Shown here one piece after another: positions 1 to 10,399 of a DNA stretch of 64,000 bases (positions are counted from its first letter, which is position 1; each line of letters opens with the position of its first letter). Below the pieces are notes generated by a model that was given only the letters and a program-made list of their open reading frames with translations, was not told the origin of the DNA and made no database searches. This DNA comes from Basidiobolus meristosporus CBS 931.73 (taxonomy: Eukaryota; Basidiobolomycota; Basidiobolomycetes; Basidiobolales; Basidiobolaceae). The DNA lies in NCBI GenBank assembly GCA_002104905.1, contig MCFE01000081.1, forward strand, positions 62,001 through 126,000. Reading direction: 5' to 3'. The position numbers were made by a program, and so were the translations under genes.

Positions 1-2069
1 ATCCCCATTTAGAAAGGCTGTTTTGACGTCCATTTGGTGTAGATCTACACTGTGTACAGCTGCCAGGGCTAGAACTTTCCTAATAGGGTTAAACTTGGCA
101 ACCGGAGCAAATGTTTCCTTAAAGTCTAGTCCCTGGATCTGGGAATAGCCTTTAGCTACCAATCTAGCCTTGTACTTATCAATGGCACCATTTGAGGTTA
201 TCTTGATCTTGTAGACCCATCTACATTCTATTGGCTTTCTCCCATTTGGTAAATCTACCAGTTCCCACGTTTTTGCTTTGATCAGTGATTGGTACTCCTC
301 CTGCATGGCTTGTTGCCACTTAGTAGCATCTGGACCTTGCATTGCCTGTTCCAGATTCTGAGGTTTGGCACATAAGGCAAGATAAGCTTCTTCATGATCA
401 TTGGATGTCTGCCACCAGAATCCAGGGGCATTTCTTATTCTGGTAGATCTCCTAACTGGGATAATCTGTTCTGATCTGGAACTGGTAGAAGTATCTTCCA
501 TCTCTGGCTGGATTTGGTATGTATCTTCTTCATTTGTGTTGATTGCATCATCAGGCAGCTGGCCAATGATTTCTGTGGCTTTCTGATCTGAATTCTCCTG
601 AAATACAACATCCCTGCTCTTGATCAGCTTCTGATTTTTGCCATCATACACTCTATACCCTTTAGTATCTTCACAATACCCAAGAAAGATTCCTTTTCTA
701 CTCTTTGGTTCCAACTTTGAGCGTTTTTTGTCAGGGATGTGATAAAAAACATCACTGCCAAAGATCCTGAGGTGCTGGAGATCTGGTTTTTTGCCTGTAT
801 ATGCTTCAAAGTGTGTAGAATCACATAGGGCTGTTGTTGGGCATCTGTTCTTGATGTATACAGCGGTAGCAACAGATTCAGCCCAAAACTTGTAGTCCAT
901 TCCCTTATCATGTAGCATAGATCTTCCCATCTCTACTATTGTTCTATTTGCACATTCTGCTACTCCATTTTGCTGTGGAGTATGAGGAACTGTGGTCTGT
1001 TGGAGTATACCAGTAGACAAGCAGTATTTTGCAAACTCCTTTGAGCAGTATTCTCCTCCATTGTCACTTCGTAGTACCTTCAATTTACACCCAGTTTGTG
1101 TCTCTGCCATGTTCTTGAAGTGCTTAAACGTCTCTAAAGCTTCATCCTTTGTTTTGAGGAAGTACACCCATGTATATCTTGTCTTGTCATCAATAAACGT
1201 CATAAAGTATCTCTTGGCTCCAAAGGACAGTGTTCTCATGGGGCCACATATGTCTGAGTGTAAAATAGCCAATATTTTGGTGGTATTGATGCCTTCTGAG
1301 CTCTTGAAACGTTGCCTAGCTTGTTTGCCATATGAACATCCCTTACAAACATTCAATTTGATTGGAATTGAGTATTTTAGGCCCAAAACAAGCTGATTTT
1401 TCACCAATTGGCTCGTTTTCTGTTCCCCTATGTGTCCTAGCCTCCTATGCCACGTCTCCCAGTTAGTTTCATCAGTTTCAGCAATGTTGACAAACTCAAG
1501 TACAATGATCTTGCATTGTAACTTGTATATATTGTGATCTCTGATTCCCAAAGCTAATTCTTGTCCATTTTCACTCAGTATTGAGCAGCTCAACTTAGTA
1601 AAAACAAATATCAGTCCCTGAGTAGTTGCTTTACTGACTGAGAGTAGGTTCTTAGCTATTCCAGGTACATAGAGTATGTCAGTCAGTTTTGCTGTTGTTG
1701 CCCCTGAGTTATCACTCATATTTAGTTGTATAGACCCACTGGCGGTAGCTTCCATTGCAGAGTTATCTCCCAGATAAACCTTTCTTACGGGAATAGTCTT
1801 TAAGTTGCTGAACCAATCCTTTATATCACAAATATGCTGTGATGCTCCAGAGTCAATATACCATTCATTACCTCGGTTACTTGCACTCTCTTGTACAGTG
1901 ACAAATAACTGTCCATCAGTAGTTATATGGTTTGCCTGCTCTAGTTTCTGTTTTTTGTCTGCTTGTTTCTTCTTGCATTCTCTTGCCCAGTGTCCTGGCT
2001 TCTTACAGTAGTTACAGCAGCCAGGTTTTCTTTGGTTTTGTTGCTTCCCTTCTTTTCTGTATGTCTTTC
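1..2069 (-). CDS. Copia pol polyprotein, partial (protease-integrase-RT start)
   Basis: I read one open frame from the gag zinc knuckle to position 1, where it leaves the window. Visible in order: a CCHC knuckle (CNYCKKPGHWAREC) near 1975-2010, the aspartic protease motif YIDSGASQHI near 1840-1870, the pre-integrase signature WHRRLGHIG near 1430-1460, the integrase core with LHSDICGP near 1245, LRSDNGGEY near 1055 and the Glu in PQQNGVAE near 970, then the RT entry HQMDVKTAFLNG at the left edge. Catalytic residues of protease and integrase are present. No stop codon was found in the frame. The frame is offset from gag, so production of the fusion would need a frameshift or the lesion is a mutation. 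The 5' boundary given here is approximate. Confidence 0.88.
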
Positions 2070-2699
2070 TGAACTGAATAAAGCATTATCCTCAATTTTC
2101 TCTGCTTGATCATAACGTCTGAGTTCTTCATGGAGAAGTCTTCCTTTGACATAGTCTAAAGTCAAGTTGTCTTCTCTGCTTTCAAAAGAAAGTATGAGTG
2201 GCTCATACTTGTCTGGTAGGCTGCAAAGCAGACAGAGTATCTTTTCTTCATCATCTACACCAGCATTAATACTGTAAAGTTCTTCTGCAAGTGTCTCCAT
2301 TCTGGTAATGATTTGTAGCATGTCATCATCTGGCTTTTTTCTCATGTTGAAGAACTTTTGTTTCAAATAAAGCTTGCTTGATACTGACTTTGCTCTAAAA
2401 ATCTTCTCTAAGGATTCCCATGCTGCTTTGGCAGTATTTGAGGCATGGATTTGTCCAATGAAGGAGTCTTGCACATTGATGCATATTGCATTGAAGGCCT
2501 TTCTCTCCTTCTCTTGAAGCTTCTCCACATCTTCTGATGTTCCTTTGGGCTCAACTTCCTTTCCAGTTACTATGTTCCAAAGCTTTCTTTCCTCAAGGTG
2601 GATCTGCATCTTGATTCTCCAAAGTCTGTAGCTCTTCCCATCAAACCTCTCCTTTACAGGGAAGATGTTGGTATTGCTTTGTTTGCTGGTAGAAGTCAT
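1941..2699 (-). CDS. Copia gag (UBN2-like capsid domain)
   Basis: A 252-codon ATG-initiated frame begins 24 bases downstream of the primer-binding site. The N-terminal part has the Copia gag signature FDGKSYRLWRIKMQIHLEE followed by helical segments ending in the CLLCSLPDKYEPLILSFESR region, typical of the UBN2/Retrotran_gag_2 family. Homology in this frame stops near 2045. Beyond that point the CCHC knuckle is read in another frame, so the last 35 or so codons of this ORF are probably not native sequence. The role is particle assembly of the retroelement. Start choice: first ATG after the LTR and PBS. Confidence 0.85.
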   Translation of the reverse strand: MTSTSKQSNTNIFPVKERFDGKSYRLWRIKMQIHLEERKLWNIVTGKEVEPKGTSEDVEKLQEKERKAFNAICINVQDSFIGQIHASNTAKAAWESLEKIFRAKSVSSKLYLKQKFFNMRKKPDDDMLQIITRMETLAEELYSINAGVDDEEKILCLLCSLPDKYEPLILSFESREDNLTLDYVKGRLLHEELRRYDQAEKIEDNALFSSERHTEKKGSNKTKENLAAVTTVRSQDTGQENARRNKQTKNRN

Positions 2700-2722
2700 C
2701 TTTAGAATAGATTAAGGCAATT

Positions 2723-2735
2723 GGGGCTCATAACC
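2723..2735 (-). promoter_or_regulatory. Primer-binding site matching tRNAi-Met anticodon arm
   Basis: Directly after the LTR end (CAACA) the element strand reads GGTTATGAGCCCC. On the plus strand this is GGGGCTCATAACC, which looks like the anticodon stem-loop of a fungal initiator tRNA-Met with CAU in the loop. Drosophila copia and some relatives are primed by a half-tRNA from this internal region instead of the tRNA 3' end, so the same mechanism is likely here. Confidence 0.75.
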
Positions 2736-3105
2736 TGTTGCAATTTAAGAAGTGATTTGGATATAAGGAACTTATCAAGAAATAGTGATAATAGTTGAAC
2801 TGTTGCTTATTCATAAAGAAGCTCAGTATTTATACCTTTGTAGAATTAATACAGCTGCAACACTAAGTAGGGAGGGTTTCTCAATATTCAGGAGCATTCT
2901 GTAACAGCTTCAGGGTTAGTACATAATGTTTGGTAATAGTGCTAATTTGATCCTGACTATAGGGGAATAATCATAAGATCATATATCTGGAGAAAGTGGC
3001 AAAGTTAAGGCAGTAAATGAGTCCTACAATGACTAAGACTAGCCTAGAATTGCTAAGTAAATTTTTTAGCTGCTGAATGATACCAAATAGTCCAATATTT
3101 CAACA
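2736..3105 (-). repeat. 5' LTR of element A (370 bp)
   Basis: The LTR starts TGTTGAAATATT and ends AATTGCAACA in element orientation, with inverted TGTTG/CAACA termini. A TATAAATAC box lies near 2829-2837 followed by a likely transcription start region. The outer flank at 3106-3110 is GGATG; the matching target duplication would lie beyond the left edge. Confidence 0.85.
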
Positions 3106-3110
3106 GGATG

Positions 3111-4740
3111 CAACTTATCATATACATGGTATAAATGGAAAAGCATCATGCAGCTGGCAACATATGACCCAGAGACCATCCTGATACCAGCATGTGCTTA
3201 CAGTTGCATGGTGCTTACATCAGAAAATGCCACAATTGCAAGGTGTCCAACTTGTCAGGAATCCCCCACCATTTGGGGAAAACATTCTTCACACTCTTGA
3301 TATATTCCAAGAAACACTGTCCAATCTGAATAGCTACCTGTATCCATTGCTGGATAACTTTTGTATGCTTTCCAGTGAGATAACAATAAATGGCTGTCAT
3401 ATAAAAGTACATATAATTAGTTGCTTTGGAGATACCCCAGCCATCAGATAGATAGCAGCCTTTCTGGGCACAATGGATGATATTACTATCAAATGTGGGA
3501 GATACAGGGTACTCACACCACAACTCACACACTTTATTATTACCTAAACACCAACACCAAGAACATCTTCTTTCCACAGAGAAAATGTACAGAAGTAAGC
3601 ATGCAATTGCAGCAAGGCTGGCAAGCTCAAAGTCATTAGCCAGAATATGGAATTAATTGCAAACCAGCAATACTTAAAATAGAGGGTATCTGTTGGAGCA
3701 AAAGCATTCCACTGGGAGCAATGTGTTTGCTTTTCAACAATATCCCTATACTGAGGACCAAGTTGTACATGGGGCATTTCAAACCAAATGAGCCCTCTGA
3801 GATACTAGAAAAATTTGAAAGTGGTGGCAACTTATTGCAGAGTATCCACTACACTATGTACTTGTCATAGGCTCCAGTCAATACTCATATGAATATTCAG
3901 CAATACAAGTGCAGGGACTGGATGAACTGGATTTGTATTTATTCAGGTGGCCTTCTGAAGCCATTTCTACCAAGAGTACACTGAAAGCATTGGGAGTCAT
4001 ATATGGACACTGTAGGAATGCTTATCCAGAAGTGCATCACCAATGCCAACTTGACACATCTACTGCTTTTGTGCAAAGAGTTTGTGAAGGGATTTGAGTG
4101 GCTATAAAACAAACATAAAGCTAATTGTGTAAATCTCTGCCGCTACTGTATTCATTTGCTACTCTATCTTGCTTGGTGTGTTGAGAATATTGGACCTTGC
4201 TTCACCTTTTGGGAGTTTCATATGGGGCAGATGTTTTGGGAGATAGGTAGACAAGTCAGGTTGCAGCTATTACCATATCCCAATGTCATCAAGAACAAGG
4301 AGCTTCCTATGAAGCAGATTTGTGGGGAGATAGGAAGATGAATCAAGTTGCAGGTACTACCATACCCCAATCTCATCAAGAACAATACCTTCTAGTCTGT
4401 TATGGATGTGATGAGCTGGCACATTGAGAGCAGCCAGGAAGAGTTGGAAAATACTGAGGTCAGATGTGCACATGCAGACACCTATGCCTATGGCATTAAG
4501 AAGCTAGGCAGCCCCAATGTGTGGGTAATCAGTTAAGTAATGCAAAGTTGGTTAGGTGCAACAAGCAACTGATTTTTTTTAGGAAAATGCTACCAAGGTT
4601 GGTTGGATTTCTCTTGGCCGTAAGTTAATTTCTACACCATTTGATACGGAATCCACACAAACAAGAGCCAGAACACACCTATAAGGGGGCCTAGAATTTA
4701 GCAGGGAGTAGGAGTATACTGACTAAAACTAAGAAGTTCT
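3111..4740. other. AT-rich relic DNA without recognisable genes
   Basis: Short open frames occur on both strands, but none has a recognisable domain, conserved start context or splice pattern. The composition matches the neighbouring transposon debris. I see no host gene here. Confidence 0.5.
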
Positions 4741-4744
4741 TTGC

Positions 4745-5470
4745 ATCTTCAGGAGGCACTCATAGCAGATGTGGCTAAACTAAGCATATGTTTGCAAGAT
4801 GTATATGGCACCAGCAATGCAAGATAGATGGCAACTTTGCAAGCATCACACTGAAAAGCCATACAGTTGAGGTGATAGAAGTATGTCAGCTGCTGAGGTG
4901 TGTGGGTCCATGGAGGTAGGTAAGCAGGAGGCCATAGGATATTTTGATTCAAACTATATGTGGGGTACCCATTATAGTATTGGGTAAGCAAATAAAGAGA
5001 GGTGATTCTATAGTACAATACATGAATTGTGCAAAGGGACGTACAAAAGGAAATACCACTTGGTAAAATAATACAGTAGCATTATACAGAACTAGCTGTA
5101 GGCTGCCATACTGCTGTGATAATGCCCTCAATGGCTTGCAAAGAGGCCATCAAAGCATTGTCAAGTTTTTTGCCATCAAAGGCAATTGGATGTGCTGACC
5201 AGTTAGATCTACTCAGACAGTTTTAGAGCACACCAAAACTGCAACAATGCCATGCCACCCTTACTAGAGCATTATACAGGCACTTTATATTTTATCAACT
5301 TTATTTGGCTGTAAAATTAGCAAACACTATTTTCATCCTGTCACATGATTGTGTAGTTGGTCATTCATTCTGAGCTGCTGGTATTATTGTGGTCTCCTAA
5401 TGTGATCTTGACAGCAGAGCTGGATTGGCTCCACCTGCTGGACCAAGTTACTTTTTGCAGGGGTGTTTTT
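4745..5470 (+). repeat. Dispersed unclassified module, copy 1
   Basis: This stretch recurs, diverged but clearly colinear, at 16.60-17.05 kb, 20.88-21.13 kb and 22.03-22.5 kb, with a further copy of only its last 140 bp at 22.80-22.94 kb. Recognisable blocks include a tract near 5165-5215 (AAGGCAATTGGATGT) and a tail near 5375-5465 (GAGCTGCTGGTATTATTG). It leads straight into the coding-like unit at 5.48 kb. It is probably a non-coding end of an unknown element. Copy 1 preserves an empty site for the Copia insertion seen at 21.1 kb. Confidence 0.65.
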
Positions 5471-5479
5471 TCCCAAGCC

Positions 5480-7385
5480 TAAAAAACAGAAGACATTAAA
5501 GATCAATAAAGACATTGGGTGCAATGATAAAGAGTGCGCTAATCTTCAAGAGGTCATAAAAGGTCTTGCATGGTAGCACCTCAAGGACGGCATATTGTAG
5601 GACCATTAGGACCTCAAGGCTCAGCAGAGTGTGCTTGACGTGCTCTATGAGCATTATCCTGGCTTCAAGTAAGCAAATGGACTATTGGCCAGCATTGGCA
5701 TGCTAAGAAAGTTTCCCAAGAATAGCAGAAACCACTAAAGGCAGAAGAAGAAGGGTGCCATGGCTAAAAACCAGCAGCTTCCTCATCAGCATGTCATAGG
5801 CAGGGCTGAATGCTCCAAACAAGTCACAAAGAAATGTGAGGTAGCCAGGGGAGCCCCAGGAAGGGACAGGTAGGCTGAAACAGAAACATCAATGCAGCAT
5901 ATATCAAGGAAACAATGTAGTTCAATACAAGAAGCATTGAGTCAAAGCAGTGGTGATGGGCCTGACAGTGACACTAGCATGCAGCTTTCTCAGAAGCCTG
6001 TCATATGTAGAGCTGAATGTTCTAAATAGGCACTAAAGAAACATCAGGTTGCCAGGAGAGTGCAGGCAAACATGAATGCAACAGTGCAGCATTCATCAAG
6101 GATGGATTGCGGTACAATACAAGAAGCACTCAGACACAGTAGCAGTGATGTATATGAAAGTGGTAAAAGCCCATGGCTTTCTCTGGAGCCTGTAACAAGC
6201 AGGGCTGAAAATTCTAAAACAGTGACACAAAAGCATCTGGTTGCCAGCAGAGTGCTGGCAAGGGACCAACAGGCATAAGCAGATATCTTAGTGTAGCATT
6301 CATCATGGAGAATACATGGTACAATACAAGAGGCACTAAGTTAAATTAGCAGTGAAAGATTTGGTAGTGATAAAGGCAAAGGTATTCAGAAACAATTTAG
6401 CAAGCCACAGACAGGAAAGTGCCAGAAGAAAGTCACAGGTCTCATCAATTGATACCATCAGTCCAGAACATGATTAATCCCATCATGGCTAAGAAGAATT
6501 ACCAACAAGACAGCTGTTTTCTCAAGAGTTGGAAGTGTAGCCACTTGGGCTACACTCCAGTGAGGTAGATGAGATTGCAGAAAAAAGCATCTTGTCTACT
6601 GCTGCCTCCATTTTCTACATTGTAGACAGAGTAGATATCCTACTGATGGACAAAGCACCAGCATCAAGAGCTCAAAAGACTATCACTCTGCCTATGGTGG
6701 AATTTTGGAGCAATAATAGGCATACCTAACAGGTTGTAGCACTTCTTAAAGAGCAGTGCTCAAGAAAACACAATTGAATATTGCAAGTGCTTATTACAAA
6801 GACTGACAGATAAGGTGCTAGCCCTTACAGTGCTGGCTGAAGACCAGGGAGTATGAGAGCCAGTGGATGAACAGTGGCATAAATCTGCATGGTTCCTGCC
6901 AAAGTCACGGAAAAAGGGTGTTATAGCAGAGATACTTATTGAATGGTTAATCTTAATGGAGCCACTTGTTGAGTGTGTGGTTGGGCTTATTGTTGGTACT
7001 GAGCATAGGGAACTGTATGGGCCAATAGAATTGGCAATTGGGGTACAACTGAAGTTTCAATGGAAGTATATCTATTTGTATGGGTGAAAAGTAAGAGAAT
7101 TAGTGCAGTCAGGAAGTAAGGAGTGTGAAAGGGAGGCAATAGCCAATCAATGTACACAAAGGTAGGAGGTTACTGAGTCTCTGGGATCAGAAAGTGAGCA
7201 AATTGGCAGAGGCCCAACTGAAAGCCACTTATGTATTGGTGTGATGAAAAATTTTGACCAAGTTTTTTGTGAAATCTGGGGTGCAACTATTTTTCAAGAG
7301 CCTTTGCATGGTGCCCTGATGAGAGCAATACCTACTGGTCACAGGACTTTAAGCTTGTGATGGTCTTTTGACAGGATCATCACAG
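5480..7385 (+). mobile_element. Unclassified element, decayed coding unit, plus-strand copy
   Basis: This unit is homologous to the reverse complement of about 13.5-15.86 kb. Plus-strand conceptual translation shows shared protein-like blocks broken by stops: a segment with ASIGMLRK near 5690, three tandem modules of about 200 bp near 5800-6380, each with RAE..SK and TIQEALS signatures, and a C-terminal block around 6863-7087 (EQWHKSAWF, IEWLILMEPLVECVVG). The blocks survive in both copies, so an ancestral protein is likely. I do not recognise the family; a gag-like protein of a fungal retroelement is one possibility. Multiple stops mean this copy is dead. Confidence 0.6.
5800..6380 (+). repeat. 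Tandem ~200-bp modules inside unclassified element
   Basis: Three diverged direct repeats start near 5802, 6008 and 6204 at GGGCTGAATGCTCCAAA-like sequence. Each runs through a Lys/Arg-rich stretch, a QHSSR-like stretch and TIQEALS. The period is about 195-206 bp, near a multiple of three, consistent with peptide repeats in the ancestral protein. Confidence 0.6.
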
Positions 7386-7399
7386 CTATCTTGCATTGG

Positions 7400-7660
7400 G
7401 GGCTCTCATTGCTCCTCTTCAGAAATTGGTGAGGATCATACCTCCTTCCTTGTCAGCAAGCATTCCATCAGCATCAAAATGTACTATCCCATCTTTAAAT
7501 AGCTGACTAAGATCTGAGCATTTTTGCCTGGCATGCTAAATAGAGTCACAGGAGATACATTTTCTAGGTAACAATTTCTGGCTTGCAGTAGCCATTTCAG
7601 CTGAGCTATAAATTTTGAAGGCTAGCTTTTGCAGCTGTTCAGCAAGTTGATCAATTCTGT
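7400..7660 (-). pseudogene. Retroelement gag zinc-knuckle fragment
   Basis: On the minus strand a frame reads through a Gln/Leu-rich helix into KCISCDSI, a stop, then HARQKCSDL and a stretch ending VHFDADGML. The C-x2-C-x4-H-x4-C spacing and the following acidic segment resemble the CCHC knuckle of fungal Ty3/Gypsy-type gag proteins, which differ from the Copia knuckles elsewhere in this window. One in-frame stop falls inside the knuckle and others follow, so it is a dead fragment. It abuts Copia RT sequence at about 7660. Confidence 0.5.
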
Positions 7661-8068
7661 AGACCAAATGGGGGTTGTCTTGATCAGCAAACCTGTGAGG
7701 CTGGTCCATGGACATGTCCTTGTCAAGTTCTTCATTCTAGAATGTTGCTTGTATGTCCATTTGATGAATGAAAAACTTATAATTGGCTGCATTAGTCAAT
7801 ATCAATTTGAGGAAATCAAGCTTGGCTACAGGTGCAAAGGTCCCAGTAAAGTCAAGTCCTTTTGTTTGGGAGTATCCCTTGCCCACAAGTCTTGCTTTGC
7901 ATCCTTCAACTGTACTATCAGCCTTGTATTTTGTCTTGAAGACCCATCTGCATCCAATTGATTTTTGGTGGACTGGTAATTTGACCAAGTCCTAAGTTTC
8001 ATTTCCCTCAGGGTTTGATACTGTTCAGTCATTGCAGATCTCCAAAACTTTTTCTGAGGGCTATCTAG
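7660..8068 (-). pseudogene. Copia reverse transcriptase fragment
   Basis: Minus-strand frames encode RT entry motifs: IGCRWVFKTKYKADSTVEG, ARLVGKGYSQTKGLDF, TFAPVAKL and HQMDIQATF, then after a break MDQPHRFADQDNPHLVY. These are the first third of a Copia RT domain. The fragment is truncated on its right by the LTR at 8069 and on its left by the zinc-knuckle fragment. Stops and frameshifts are present. Confidence 0.8.
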
Positions 8069-8416
8069 AGTTGATATTATCAAGTGGTCACCTAAGTATT
8101 TATGCTAGCTTAGTCACATAGATCTTATTTAGTGATTAGCATTCTGTCCCAACCAAATTTCTTGCTGAGACTTGCTTAGAATATTTTCACTAGATTATCA
8201 AGAGCGTAGATTATGGCTTTCTTAAAGTTGCCCAAAAGCCCCAAAATTGATACACAAATACTCTTGGGACCTTCCTTAGCAAACTTTACCTATTTATTGG
8301 CTCTACTTTATCACAAGTATAAGGACCATACTTTTGACCAACAGATCTAACAGTGAAAAACATGCATATCCTCTGTTCTCTGCATCACTTCCAATACTCC
8401 TCAGAATATTGCAACA
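8069..8416 (+). repeat. Copia solo LTR, plus orientation (subfamily of element B)
   Basis: It aligns by eye over its length with the reverse complement of the 12906-13254 LTR: the shared blocks CTTAGTCACATAGATCTTAT, GCATTCTGTC and TCACTTCCAATA occur in the same order, and it ends in CAACA. The first base of the expected TGTTG start is mutated to A. No target duplication is evident, so it may be a truncation or recombination product. Confidence 0.7.
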
Positions 8417-8607
8417 AATTATTATCCCCAAGCTTACTGTGCTCTTGGTGTCTACATTGCTTTGTTCTTGGTACCTGGTATTTTGGGGAAAATGTTCTAA
8501 GTAAATCTAAACAAGGAATTTGGTCAGTATTATCTGGGATTTAAAGGTAATGCCCTAAGTGACTAAGTTAGGTGAGTATTTAGGTGGAATTTAAATTCTT
8601 TACAACA
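8417..8607 (-). repeat. Partial 3' LTR of element B
   Basis: The right end TTTACAACA at 8599-8607 is the start of a Copia LTR in minus orientation. The body (TACCTGGTATTTTGGGGAAAA, CCTAAGTGACTAAGTTAGG) matches the other LTRs. The inner part is missing where the plus-oriented LTR ending at 8416 abuts it. It directly follows the RNase H end of element B. Confidence 0.7.
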
Positions 8608-8618
8608 CTCCCACTCAG

Positions 8619-9389
8619 CTAATTATTCATAGTGACTAGTCCTATTTTTGACCTAAGATATTCAAACTTGTCACTAGCTGATGGTATGGTAAATATGTCT
8701 GCAATCATTTCATCTGTAGGACAGTAAACTAAGCTATTTTCTATAGCTTCACATATGAAATGATGCTTAATATCTATGTGCTTTGTTCTAGTATCAAAAG
8801 TTGGATTTCTATCTAATTGTATACATCCTTGATTATCTTGAAATAAAGTAATAGGCACTTTTTGACATAGGCCTAAATCAGTAAAAAGCTTTCTCAACCA
8901 CGCTGCCTCTTTTGTAACTTCACCGGTTGCCATATACTCTACCTTTGCGGTAGAAAGTTCTGCGGTTGGTTGCTTTCTTGAATTCCATCAAATTGCTCCT
9001 TTGCAGTAAAAAATGCTGTATCCTGTGGTGGATCTTCTGTCTTCCCTACTTTGTCCCCAATCAGCATCAGAGTATCCCACAATATCCTGTTCAGAATCCA
9101 TAAAGGTGTATTTTGAGCCAATATCAGCAGTTCCTTTTAGGTATCTAAAAATCTGCTAAACTACTGCAATATGATCAGATCCATAGTTCTGATTATGTTG
9201 GCTGACAACTCCTACTGAATATGAGATATCTGGATGTGCTACAAGCATAACATACATTGGATAGTCAACCATGGATTGATAACAACACTCAGGACTTTCA
9301 GATGGCACCAAGCTCTCTTGATTTGGTTGAGTTTTGACCAAGTTAAGGCTTGTCTCCATTGGGGTAGCTGCTGTTCTACAGTCTTCCAT
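8619..9389 (-). pseudogene. Copia RNase H / C-terminal pol remnant
   Basis: Broken minus-strand frames carry the Copia RNase H signatures: ATGEVTKEAAWLRKL, FQDNQGCIQLDRNP, TRTKHIDIKHHFI and ADIFTIPS near 8619-8933, and upstream the HPDISYSVGVVSQ block near 9156-9389. Stops between them show decay. Confidence 0.85.
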
Positions 9390-9499
9390 TCAGTACTTCT
9401 TTAGTATATCTTGAATACACTAGGATTGTCTTAGGGTGATAGTGTAGGTACCTTTGTCAATGGAGAACTTAATCCCTAATTAGTAACTGAGTTCTCCTA

Positions 9500-10110
9500 G
9501 ATTGGACATCTTGAACACCTTAGATAGGCTGGATTTAGTCTATTACAATATTCCTAGGTTATTGGTGGCTGTAATAAGATCAGCTACATATAGAGCTGCT
9601 TGAACTGAGCTTGCTCTATCTGGCTTATATTATATACTATAGTCATCATTACTCCTTTTGGCACTCAAAGATTCCAAATAAAATCCATCTTGCAATCCCA
9701 GACTCTTGGTGATTGTTTGACCATGTAGTGACTTTTTAAGCTTGCAGACCAAATGGGGGTTATCTTGGTGAGTAAACTCATCAAGCTGGTCCATATACAT
9801 AACCTCATCAAGCTCCCCATTCAAAAATGCAACTTTTACATCCATTTGATAAATAAAAAGCTTTTATTTGGCTGCAATAGCCAATATTGATATGATGGAA
9901 TTAAACTGGGCTACTGGTGCCAAGGTCTCAGAATATTGAGGTCCCTTTGTTTGAGAGTATTCTTTGGCAACAAGTCTTGCTTTGTATCTTTCATATGTAC
10001 CATCAGCCTTGTACTTTGTCTTGAAGACCCATCTTCATCCATTGATTTTTGGTCGAATGGTAATTTGACCAAGTCCCAAGTTTAATTTTCCATTGGGGCC
10101 TGGTATTCCT
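9500..10110 (-). pseudogene. Copia reverse transcriptase remnant of element B
   Basis: Minus-strand frames include MDVKVAFLNGELDEVMYMDQ, NPHLVCKLKKSLHG and the polymerase box read as LYVADLITATNN near 9550-9600. The first catalytic aspartate of the YVDD motif is replaced by Ala. Frames are interrupted by stops, so the enzyme cannot be functional. Confidence 0.8.
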
Positions 10111-10399
10111 CAGTCATTGTAAATCTCCAAAGCTTCATCTGATGGCTATTAAGGGTCTCTTTTACAGTCTGTGGCTCATCAATATTGACTGCATAGGCAT
10201 AGGCTAAGTTTGTACAATTGTGGATATAGTAATTTGGGCTGTTTCTTGTCTGGTTGGATCTCCAGGCACTTGATACTGGAATGATCACTTCTGGGATATT
10301 CCTGGACACTGATTTAGGCTGAATCACAGTTGTAGAGTCCTCTGGAGTGAAAAAAACTCTCATTGTTTTGCTCTAATTCAATCCTGACAATTGGTGGGC

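Larger units (their letters stand above)
1..3105 (-). mobile_element. Ty1/Copia LTR retrotransposon, 5' part (element A)
   Basis: This is the 5' portion of a minus-strand Copia element whose 3' half lies beyond the left edge. In element order it has a 370-bp 5' LTR, a primer-binding site, a gag reading frame with a CCHC knuckle, a protease with an intact DSG motif, a GAG_pre-integrase segment, an integrase core and the first residues of reverse transcriptase. Protease before integrase before RT is the Copia order, not the Gypsy order. The pol frame is open throughout, so this is the youngest-looking copy in the window. The only visible lesion is a frame change near the end of gag. Confidence 0.92.

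Noticed and set aside
624-911. Minus-strand ORF of 95 codons
   Set aside because: Out-of-frame shadow of the Copia integrase-RT linker; the true pol frame is open over the same bases.
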